Positions 30,731 to 37,863 of a DNA stretch of 53,532 nt are shown piece by piece. The notes beneath the pieces are model-generated. The model made no database searches. It saw only the letters and a program-made list of their open reading frames with translations, and was not told where the DNA came from. The position numbers and the translations under genes are program-made. The DNA lies in the NCBI GenBank assembly GCA_022769085.1, contig JALEKO010000017.1, forward strand, positions 1 through 53,532, written 5' to 3'. Origin of the DNA: Peptoniphilaceae bacterium (GTDB lineage: Bacteria > Bacillota > Clostridia > Tissierellales > Peptoniphilaceae). The first letter of the stretch is position 1. Each line of letters starts with the position of its first letter.

Positions 30731-33343
30731 TTATTTTTCTGCTGGATTTATGAAATACTTGTTATTTCTATCTGGATCTTTTACATTGTAATATATAATT
30801 GAATCAAGTTCTTGTTTTTTCTTGATGAAATCACTATTTTCAGTTACTTCAGTAAATGTTGTATCCTTATTGTTATACCTTGTCATAATAGGATATTTTT
30901 GCATCATGTCAAGCTGATAATTTTGATAAGCACTTGTTCTAAGACCAAGCCCTGCAACTTTAAACAGAAATGCTGAAAGATAATTTGCTGAAATTTCTAA
31001 ATCTTTTACTTCAGGTATTGTATAATTTGCCCAAATTGTAAGAGGTGTCCAATGTGTTTCATAATTTCCGTAGTTTCCTTCACCGAATGCAAAATCCATA
31101 AAATATTTATAGTTTTGTGGTTGATGGTCTCCATAAATACAGATTATTGTTGGTTCATCAGAATTTTTAAAGTAATTTACCAATTCTTCAAATGCTTTGT
31201 CTGACTCCGAAAGAAGATTCAAATATTCATTTGCTCCATTATTTTCTCCTTCATGACCCACTATATCTATATTCCCTGTTTCAGAACCAGGATATCCCCC
31301 GTGATTTTGCATTGTTACAAGATATGAAAATAATGGTTTATCACCTTTATTTTTATATTTTTCAATTAATTTTTCAAACAAAAATTTATCCGAAACATGA
31401 CCATGTGCATATTCATCCGATTGAGATTTCAAATATTCTGATGTATTTTCTTCTTTATCACCGTTATAACTTTCCAAAAAATCTATATCATTAAATCCTA
31501 AATTTTTCCAAACCTCTTGTCTTGAATAATTTGTAGATTTATTTGGATGAGTTATATATGTGTCATATCCTTGATTTTCCAAAAGTCTTCCAATTGAATT
31601 TGCACCTTCATCTACGTATTGTTGGAAAGGATAAGAACCGTCTGGGAAAAATGTAAGAGAATTGCCAGTTAATGCCTCATATTCTGTGTTTACCGTTCCT
31701 CCACCCAAAACTGATACGTGAAGTTTTCCCTGAATTGCATTATCTTTAAGTCCTAATTGAAATGATAAAGGATTTTTATTTAGCTGTAAATTTCCTATTT
31801 CGTTATAATCCGCCTCTGCTTCTGACTGAATCATTATTATATTAGGTTTTTTATCTGATTTTACAGCATTTTCATCTTCTTTATTATATTTTTCAAGTAT
31901 TTTTTCAACATTTCCCTTTGAGTAATTTTCAGGTGCTCTAAGCATTTGATTTACAGCTAACCTATAAAATGAATACGGACTTCCTTCAACATAATAAGTT
32001 CTTGAAGGTCTCCATAAATTAACTCCAACTCTTGAATGCTCTATTAAATATGTGCTTGATGCCATAATTACAGCAAACATTAATGCCGAATATGAAATTA
32101 ACGGTATAAAATATTTCTTTAATGTTAGTTTTGCTTTTATATGCGGTTGTGAGAATAAAATAAACATCCACATAAAAGCATATGCAGCTGCTGCTAAACT
32201 TTTACCCGAAAAACTTATTACAGTTTCTCCTGCAACATCAGTAGCAACACCAAGCATTCCTAAAAATGCTGGAATCAAAGGAGAATCTCTAAGTTCCATT
32301 AAAACATCATTTGCCATTCCAAAAGCAAGAAGTGTCACGAGAACTGAAATAGTTGAAATTTTCCAAGATCTTGTTATTAAAAATATGAATGTTTGAAGAA
32401 GTAATATTATAAAAGCATTTAAAAGTATGTATAAAATGCTCATGTCCCAAACATCAGGGTTGTATGCAAATTCACATATTAAAAATACCACAAGAGGATT
32501 TACAAAATATAAACAAAGGCCATATATATATGAAATTCTCTCATTTTTCTTTAAATAATAATTAAATCCAATAGCAAAAATTGCAACAAGTGAAATTACT
32601 GCAAACATATCATTTTTCTTCATTGAAGCCCCTAAAAGATATAAAGGGCTATCTGGAATTCTACTATCAAATATTAAAGAAAATGCAAAATATGTCAACC
32701 CCAAAATTAAAATTTTTGGAATTTGTTTTGCTATAAATATGAATCCTTCTTTTATTTTTAATTTGTTCTCGTTTGTATCATAAAATGAATTAAATACTTT
32801 ATTTAATAGATATGATAAACCAAGTATTGCCAAAATCATCATCGAATACTGTAGAAGTACCGAAATAAAAGATGGATAATTAATTGAAACCGAACTGTTG
32901 TTTTCAACTTCAGCATATGCATTTAACTGCATTACTTTTGTATCTTGATAAGAAACGAAAGCTCTCCAATTTTCAGGCCCAAGTTGCCAATTAATTACAG
33001 GGTTATTAAACATAAACTTAGGTGATACTTTAAACGTAATCATGTTACCTGTTTCATAACCATCAGTATATAATGGATATCCTGTAAGAGTATTCGATTT
33101 TTTCCATCCGACTATATTTAAATCATTTACATCTACAAGCTTATCGCCAAGCCTAATTGAGTTTATTCTAAATCCATCTGACTGTTCTGTTGGAGCTTTT
33201 TCTTGATATATTTTTATTTCATCGTTAAAAAAAGCACCTAAACCAAATTTTTTAACCGAAAATACAATAGTTAGAACTGCTACAATTGAAATTACAAATG
33301 AAACTAATCTGAAAATTTTTTTCTTATCTTTTATGATACTCAT
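30731..33343 (-). CDS. LtaS-like membrane sulfatase-fold enzyme, large form
   Basis: This membrane protein of about 870 residues has a C-terminal extracellular alkaline phosphatase/sulfatase-fold domain of the lipoteichoic acid synthase family. IIMIQSEAEADYN is the metal-binding entry, GGGTVNTEYEALTG carries the Thr nucleophile, TMQNHGGYPG and IYGDHQPQNYKYF complete the site. It is longer than LtaS (about 640). After an N-terminal helix come about 130 extracellular residues and then roughly ten further membrane segments before the catalytic domain. It probably transfers or hydrolyses phosphoglycerol or a related group on a cell-envelope polymer. The start is uncertain: ATG 33343 has GAAGG directly adjacent, and ATG 33367 has no ribosome site. 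Confidence 0.8.
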   Translation of the reverse strand: MSIIKDKKKIFRLVSFVISIVAVLTIVFSVKKFGLGAFFNDEIKIYQEKAPTEQSDGFRINSIRLGDKLVDVNDLNIVGWKKSNTLTGYPLYTDGYETGNMITFKVSPKFMFNNPVINWQLGPENWRAFVSYQDTKVMQLNAYAEVENNSSVSINYPSFISVLLQYSMMILAILGLSYLLNKVFNSFYDTNENKLKIKEGFIFIAKQIPKILILGLTYFAFSLIFDSRIPDSPLYLLGASMKKNDMFAVISLVAIFAIGFNYYLKKNERISYIYGLCLYFVNPLVVFLICEFAYNPDVWDMSILYILLNAFIILLLQTFIFLITRSWKISTISVLVTLLAFGMANDVLMELRDSPLIPAFLGMLGVATDVAGETVISFSGKSLAAAAYAFMWMFILFSQPHIKAKLTLKKYFIPLISYSALMFAVIMASSTYLIEHSRVGVNLWRPSRTYYVEGSPYSFYRLAVNQMLRAPENYSKGNVEKILEKYNKEDENAVKSDKKPNIIMIQSEAEADYNEIGNLQLNKNPLSFQLGLKDNAIQGKLHVSVLGGGTVNTEYEALTGNSLTFFPDGSYPFQQYVDEGANSIGRLLENQGYDTYITHPNKSTNYSRQEVWKNLGFNDIDFLESYNGDKEENTSEYLKSQSDEYAHGHVSDKFLFEKLIEKYKNKGDKPLFSYLVTMQNHGGYPGSETGNIDIVGHEGENNGANEYLNLLSESDKAFEELVNYFKNSDEPTIICIYGDHQPQNYKYFMDFAFGEGNYGNYETHWTPLTIWANYTIPEVKDLEISANYLSAFLFKVAGLGLRTSAYQNYQLDMMQKYPIMTRYNNKDTTFTEVTENSDFIKKKQELDSIIYYNVKDPDRNNKYFINPAEK

Positions 33344-33520
33344 CCTTCTTTCTGTTTTTATATGCATTTTTATTTTAATTGTTCATTTTTAATGTTATAG
33401 TGTATAAATCTTAACATATATTTTACATTTCATTGTTTTAATTACAACCAAATGGGTATAAATAAACCGCTAAAAAGTTTTAAATTTTTTTAAAAAATAG
33501 TAAAGTAGTATCATAGTTTT

Positions 33521-33607
33521 GCGGATATGGCGGAACTGGCAGACGCGCATGATTCAGGTTCATGTATTAGAAATGATGTGAAGGTTCAAATCCTTTTATC
33601 CGCACCA
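33521..33607 (+). tRNA. tRNA-Leu (anticodon CAG)
   Basis: An 87-base cloverleaf with encoded CCA. Acceptor GCGGATA (33521-33527) pairs with TATCCGC (33597-33603), followed by ACCA. The anticodon stem CATGA/TCATG encloses loop TTCAGGT with anticodon CAG, reading CUG. A long variable arm, as expected for class II tRNA-Leu, precedes T arm GAAGG-TTCAAAT-CCTTT. The hairpin at 33623-33658 can terminate it. Confidence 0.95.
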
Positions 33608-33622
33608 ATTTAATAATATAAA

Positions 33623-33658
33623 TTTAAAAAACCATCAATAATTTGATGGTTTTTTAAA
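33623..33658. terminator. Bidirectional terminator overlapping the end of the DUF956 gene
   Basis: A 16-base perfect stem (33623-33638 with 33643-33658, core AAACCATCAA/TTGATGGTTT) has a 4-base loop. The stop codon of the converging DUF956 gene (33637-33635) lies inside it, so the last codons (KKPSNY) form one arm on the minus strand. On the plus strand it ends the tRNA-Leu transcript. Confidence 0.88.
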
Positions 33659-34015
33659 TAGATTTTTTAAACCCAAAACTATTGTTTGAAAAAAAGATAG
33701 TTTTGATTTAATTTTTTTTCTATCAACATATTTATTTATAGCTCTTAAAAGTATTCTATTATCTTTTGAAGAAAACATAAACTTTCGTTCATCTTTAACT
33801 TTTATTTCAAATCTTGGAATGTAATTATTTTTTATGAAGACAACAGTTATTTCATCTATCTCATCCCATGGTATTTGAATATAGTCATTTACATTTCTTT
33901 GATTATAAAATTCAAAAGCTTTATTTCCTACTATTATATTTCCATAAACATTCATATCATGAAAACTCTGAGCCTTTATAGTTAAATCTGTTTTTGAGTT
34001 AAGAAAAAATACCAT
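33635..34015 (-). CDS. DUF956 family protein of mannose-type PTS operon
   Basis: This 126-residue cytoplasmic protein matches the DUF956 family, found at the end of mannose-family PTS operons in Firmicutes (called ManO in lactococci and considered a regulator). Typical stretches are VYGNIIVGNKAFEFYN, YIQIPWDEIDEI and EIKVKDERKFMFSSKDNRILL, a PH-like beta-rich fold. Its ATG overlaps the EIID stop by one base (TAATG). The biochemical role is not known. The end is embedded in the operon terminator. Confidence 0.85.
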   Translation of the reverse strand: MVFFLNSKTDLTIKAQSFHDMNVYGNIIVGNKAFEFYNQRNVNDYIQIPWDEIDEITVVFIKNNYIPRFEIKVKDERKFMFSSKDNRILLRAINKYVDRKKIKSKLSFFQTIVLGLKNLFKKPSNY

Positions 34016-34941
34016 TACATAAGTCCTATAACTCTTGCGATAACTCCTATTACAAAAAGCAAAACTATAATTAAAATAGGTGAAACTCCTTTTTTAAGTA
34101 GTTTTGCAACTACAAGTGTTAAAATTAATGCTGCAAGTCCTGGAATAAGTTGATCTAAATTTTGCTGAAGCGTTGTAACTTTAACTTCATTTAACCCATC
34201 TACCCCAAGGGATGAGTATTGTTCAAGTGCAGATTTTATTCCTTTGGCTCCTGACTCTATTTTTGTCCAATCTATAAAAGCGCCCACCTGTTGATTTACT
34301 TTTGTAACAATTGGTGTAAATGAAATATTTACCCATCTTTGAACAAGTGCTCCAATTATAAACATTCCAAGAATTGATGCTCCTTGAGTAATCTTACCCA
34401 TAAGACCACCTGATAAGTCTTCGGAAATTTTACTTCCGACTTTATATCCAAACTCTTGCGAATACCATAAAAATCCAAGTCTTATTAAATTCCAAAGTAC
34501 AAAAAATAAAAGAGGACCAACAATAGAACCTGAAAGTGCAATACTTGCTCCCAAAGCTCCTAAAATAGGTCTTAATGTAAACCAAAATACAGGATCTCCA
34601 ACCCCTGCAAGCGGTCCCATCATTCCAACTTTAACACCATTTATTCCTACATCATCAATTTGTGCACCATTTGCTTTCTCTTCTTCCAAAGCAAGTGTTA
34701 CTCCCATTACTGGAGCTGAAACATATGGATGTGTGTTGTAAAATTCTAGGTGTCTTTTTAAAGCTTTAATCTGATCATCTTTATTAGGATATAATTTTTT
34801 TATTGCAGGTATTATCGAAAAACACCATCCTCCATTTTGCATACGTTCATAATTCCATGATCCTTGGAGAAATTGATGTCTATTAAATACTTTAATTCTA
34901 TCTGATTTTGAAAGTTTTACTTTTTTATTATTTTCAGTCAT
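34015..34941 (-). CDS. manZ: PTS mannose-family transporter subunit IID
   Basis: This 308-residue membrane subunit works with IIC in uptake of mannose-class sugars. Visible family features are NRHQFLQGSWNYERMQNGGWCFSIIPAIKKLY in parts, PYVSAPVMGVTLALEEEKANG, VKVGMMGPLAGVGDPVFW and RPILGALGASIAL, and several C-terminal membrane segments. It lies nine bases after the IIC gene. Mannose-family systems often also take glucose, glucosamine and N-acetylglucosamine, so this transporter could feed nagA and nagB. Confidence 0.93.
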   Translation of the reverse strand: MTENNKKVKLSKSDRIKVFNRHQFLQGSWNYERMQNGGWCFSIIPAIKKLYPNKDDQIKALKRHLEFYNTHPYVSAPVMGVTLALEEEKANGAQIDDVGINGVKVGMMGPLAGVGDPVFWFTLRPILGALGASIALSGSIVGPLLFFVLWNLIRLGFLWYSQEFGYKVGSKISEDLSGGLMGKITQGASILGMFIIGALVQRWVNISFTPIVTKVNQQVGAFIDWTKIESGAKGIKSALEQYSSLGVDGLNEVKVTTLQQNLDQLIPGLAALILTLVVAKLLKKGVSPILIIVLLFVIGVIARVIGLM

Positions 34942-34950
34942 AAAATTCTC

Positions 34951-35772
34951 CTATTCGTAATCATCCAATATATCCCCAAGGGGATCTGTGCTTCTGCCAG
35001 ATACGTCTGAATTTGAAGATAAAGCAACATCTTTCAATTTCAAATATATAAGCGCAAGTGAAATTCCAATAATTCCAAGTGCAATAAGGGTAAGGCTTTT
35101 AATTGCTGCTATTACAAAACCAAGTGCGAAGAAAGGCCGTGTTTCTCTGCTACTCATCATATTTAAAATCATTGCATATCCTACAGCAGCTACCATTCCT
35201 CCACCTACTGCCATTCCTTCAGAAAGCCGTGAAGGCATTGCATTTAAAGTATTTGTAACAACTTCAGGCGATACTATGCAAAGGAAAAATGCCGGAATTG
35301 CAATTCTCACTCCCTGAAGAACTATTCCTGCAATTTGCCATGCTTCAACTTTATTTATATTTCCATCTTCTGCAGCTTTATCCATAAAATGAACCATAGG
35401 TATAGTTAAAGTTCTACAAATCATCGTTAAAAAAAGACCAGCAACCGAAAGAGGAATTGCCACTGCTATTGATGTAGTAATTGCATTTTGTGTATTAGTT
35501 GCACCTCCTTCAAGTCCTAAAACAAGTATAATTGCAGATGCAACGGATGCAAGGGCTGCATCAGGTGCCATAGCTGCACCAACATTTGCCCGTCCTAAAG
35601 CTATCATTTGTAACGAGCCGCCCAAAATAATGCCTTCTTTTAAATGTCCTGTTACAAGTCCAATAAGTGTACATGCAACAATTGGCTGATGGAATTGAAA
35701 TTGATCTAACACACCTTCCATTCCAGCAAAGAAAGCTACAATGACGATTAATAAAATATTTATTGCCGACAT
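34951..35772 (-). CDS. manY: PTS mannose-family transporter subunit IIC
   Basis: This 273-residue membrane protein forms the sugar channel with IID. It has about eight hydrophobic segments and family motifs such as GLVTGHLKEGIILGGSLQMIALG and NVGAAMAPDAALASVASAI. It lies ten bases after the IIAB gene and before IID. An acidic tail (DPLGDILDDYE) ends the protein. Exact sugar is not readable from sequence. Confidence 0.93.
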   Translation of the reverse strand: MSAINILLIVIVAFFAGMEGVLDQFQFHQPIVACTLIGLVTGHLKEGIILGGSLQMIALGRANVGAAMAPDAALASVASAIILVLGLEGGATNTQNAITTSIAVAIPLSVAGLFLTMICRTLTIPMVHFMDKAAEDGNINKVEAWQIAGIVLQGVRIAIPAFFLCIVSPEVVTNTLNAMPSRLSEGMAVGGGMVAAVGYAMILNMMSSRETRPFFALGFVIAAIKSLTLIALGIIGISLALIYLKLKDVALSSNSDVSGRSTDPLGDILDDYE

Positions 35773-35782
35773 ATTTACTCCT

Positions 35783-36766
35783 TTAATTCATGTTTAATTC
35801 TTCTTTTGCTTTTTTCATTATATTATCAAAATTTTCGCTCTTTTCAGTTGGAACTTTTCTTACATCAATTTTCACTCCAAGTTTTTTAATTTCTTCAAAA
35901 GCTAAAACATCTTCTTTTCCCATTGCAACAGATTGTGTAAGATATGCTTTACCTGCAGAGTGAGCGATTGAACCTAAATTTAATGTTTCTATATTTACTC
36001 CTCCTTTTATAGTTTCAAGTGCATCTGAAGGATTTTCAAATAAAAGCATTGCTCTTGTATTTCCAAATCTAGGATCTTTTGAAACCTCAATCATCTTTTT
36101 TATTGGAACTACATGTGCCTTTACTCCAGAAGGTGCTGCCTCAATAATCATCTGTTTTCTTAATTTATCATGAGCAACATTATCTGAAACTACAATTATT
36201 CTGTCTGGATTTGTAGATTTTGTCCAAGATGTTGCAACTTGACCGTGAAGTAAACGTGTATCAATTCTTGCAAGAACAAATTTTATTTTTCCATCTCCTA
36301 TTACAGTCCCTTCTGGAATTGAAGATTTTAAATTCAAATTTTTATCATTTTCATCTTTTTCTTCAATTACTAATCCTTCTGGGATTGTCTTTATTGCATC
36401 TTTTGAAACTTTAAAAACATCTTTTAAAACATCAACTGATTTATCAAAAGTATCATATACACTTAAAGCTTCAATAACCATAGGTAAATTTACTCCTGCT
36501 ATAAGTGAAAATTTTTCATTTTCTCGAACAATTGAACTTGCCTGATTAAAAGGCGTACCACCCCGAAGATCAACTAAAAAAATTATTTCTGAAACATCAT
36601 TCATTGAATCTATTGCTTCAAATAATTTTTTTCTTAAATCATCTGGCCCTTCGTTTGGAGAAAGTGTTACTGCAAAAACGTTTTTTTGATGTCCGAAAAT
36701 CATTTCAGATGATTCTAAAAGTGCTTTTGCAAAATTCCCATGCCCAGTAATAATTATTCCTACCAT
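35783..36766 (-). CDS. manX: PTS mannose-family transporter subunit IIAB
   Basis: This 327-residue cytoplasmic fusion carries phosphate from HPr to the sugar. The IIA domain is at residues 1-135, with His9 in IIITGHGNFAKALLESSEM as the phosphorylation site and VDLRGGTPFNQA typical. A linker (about 135-160) leads to the IIB domain from residue 165, where RIDTRLLHGQVATSW contains the second phospho-His. It is the first gene of the operon with an AAAGGAG site. A 17-base palindrome lies 25 bases upstream of the start. Confidence 0.94.
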   Translation of the reverse strand: MVGIIITGHGNFAKALLESSEMIFGHQKNVFAVTLSPNEGPDDLRKKLFEAIDSMNDVSEIIFLVDLRGGTPFNQASSIVRENEKFSLIAGVNLPMVIEALSVYDTFDKSVDVLKDVFKVSKDAIKTIPEGLVIEEKDENDKNLNLKSSIPEGTVIGDGKIKFVLARIDTRLLHGQVATSWTKSTNPDRIIVVSDNVAHDKLRKQMIIEAAPSGVKAHVVPIKKMIEVSKDPRFGNTRAMLLFENPSDALETIKGGVNIETLNLGSIAHSAGKAYLTQSVAMGKEDVLAFEEIKKLGVKIDVRKVPTEKSENFDNIMKKAKEELNMN

Positions 36767-36790
36767 GCTTTAACTCCTTTCATTATTTTT

Positions 36791-36807
36791 CTTAATTATT
36801 AATTAAG
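36791..36807. promoter_or_regulatory. Palindrome upstream of the mannose PTS operon
   Basis: CTTAATTATTAATTAAG is a perfect 8+1+8 inverted repeat, 25 bases before the IIAB ATG and beside a minus-strand TTGACT (overlapping 36809-36804). It could be an operator, but its AT-only composition means chance is possible. Confidence 0.35.
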
Positions 36808-36881
36808 TCAATTTAATTATAGCATTAATAATAACATTTTTAAATATGTAAAATTTTCTTAGAATTATGGAAAATATAGAT

Positions 36882-36909
36882 TTGTAAATGCATAGTTTTT
36901 TAGTATAAT
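36882..36909 (+). promoter_or_regulatory. Promoter of the DUF1858 gene
   Basis: TTGTAA at 36882-36887, a 16-base spacer and TATAAT at 36904-36909, with a second overlapping TATAAT at 36909-36914, precede the AAGGAGG site and the ATG at 36935. The leader would be about 20 bases. Confidence 0.55.
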
Positions 36910-36934
36910 ATAATTTGTATTTAAGGAGGATTTC

Positions 36935-37150
36935 ATGGCTATAGAAAATAAAAAAGAAGATGAATTTGTAATAACAGGTGATATGCTCATTGGAGATATT
37001 ATAAGGAGAAAACCTCAAGCTATAGATACTTTATTAAGAGTGGGTATGGGATGTATAGCATGCCCTTCATCTTTAATGGAATCCGTTGAAGAAGCGGCAA
37101 TGGTTCATGGGTTAGATACAGAATATCTGCTTGAAAAACTTAACAACTAA
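36935..37150 (+). CDS. DUF1858 / hybrid-cluster-protein-associated redox disulfide domain protein
   Basis: This 71-residue cytoplasmic protein matches the small DUF1858 domain (prismane-associated, TIGR03980-like). Visible features are ITGDMLIGDIIRRKPQAIDTL, the redox-type CIAC motif in GMGCIACPSSLMESVEEAA and GLDTEYLLEKLN. Such proteins are thought to have a redox or metal-handling role and are common in anaerobes, but no reaction is established. No hybrid cluster protein gene lies beside it here. It is a single-gene unit with its own promoter and terminator. Confidence 0.88.
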   Translation: MAIENKKEDEFVITGDMLIGDIIRRKPQAIDTLLRVGMGCIACPSSLMESVEEAAMVHGLDTEYLLEKLNN

Positions 37151-37188
37151 TTTAAATTTTAAAATATAGGTTGTTTTTATAAAATATT

Positions 37189-37222
37189 ATTCGGCATATT
37201 AATGTATTATGCCGAATTTTTT
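37189..37222 (+). terminator. Terminator of the DUF1858 gene
   Basis: A 10-base stem (ATTCGGCATA at 37189-37198 with TATGCCGAAT at 37208-37217), a 9-base loop and a run of six T (37217-37222). Confidence 0.85.
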
Positions 37223-37236
37223 AATTAGAAAATTTA

Positions 37237-37268
37237 AAAGGGTCATAGTTTTTAGACTATAACCCTTT
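37237..37268 (-). terminator. Terminator of the uvrB-uvrA-DJ-1 operon
   Basis: A 13-pair stem with one mismatch (AAAGGGTCATAGT at 37237-37249 with ACTATAACCCTTT at 37256-37268) lies eight bases after the DJ-1 gene stop. On the minus strand it ends in TTTAAATTTTC, a modest T tract. Confidence 0.75.
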
Positions 37269-37276
37269 ATTTTTTT

Positions 37277-37861
37277 CTATTTAGTTTTAAAATTATAATC
37301 TTTTTCAACTTTATCTTGTTGAATTTCTTTTAATAATTTTTCTTTTGACTCTCTTCCTTTTAACATTTCAACAATATCTAATGCCTCATAAATTGCAACT
37401 GCAGGCCCTCTTGATGTAATTATATTTCCATCTTTTACAAGTGATTTATTATCAATGTATTCTCCTATATTATCAAGTTGATCTTCAAAGCCAGGAAATG
37501 ATGTGGCTTTTTTATTTTTCAAAACTCCCGCTCTGTTTAAAACGATTGGTCCTGCACAAATTGATGCAATTAATTTTTCTTCATCATTCATCTCTTTTAT
37601 AAATTCTATTACATCATCATTTTCCTTTAATGTTTTTGCCGCTGGCATTCCTCCAGGAATATAACAAAGATCATAATTACAAGGATTAATATCTTTAATT
37701 AATTTATCAGCAACTACTGGTATTAAATGAGAACCTTTAACTATTTTTTCATTTGTTATTGACACTGTATCAACTTCAATTTCAGCTCTTCTTAAATAAT
37801 CAACTGGAGTTAATGCTTCTATTTCTTCAAAACCTTCAGCTAAAAAAACGACTGCTTTCAT
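37277..37861 (-). CDS. DJ-1/PfpI (ThiJ/YajL) family protein
   Basis: This 194-residue protein has the DJ-1 fold: MKAVVFLAEGFEEIEALTPVD with the conserved Glu, YIPGGMPAAKTLKEND, and the nucleophile elbow IASICAGPIVL with the reactive Cys. TSRGPAVAIYEAL ends the core. DJ-1 relatives are linked to protection against oxidative or dicarbonyl damage to proteins and nucleotides. It follows uvrA by two bases, so it belongs to the excision-repair transcript, which fits a damage-response role. Precise activity is uncertain. Confidence 0.9.
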   Translation of the reverse strand: MKAVVFLAEGFEEIEALTPVDYLRRAEIEVDTVSITNEKIVKGSHLIPVVADKLIKDINPCNYDLCYIPGGMPAAKTLKENDDVIEFIKEMNDEEKLIASICAGPIVLNRAGVLKNKKATSFPGFEDQLDNIGEYIDNKSLVKDGNIITSRGPAVAIYEALDIVEMLKGRESKEKLLKEIQQDKVEKDYNFKTK

Positions 37862-37863
37862 AA

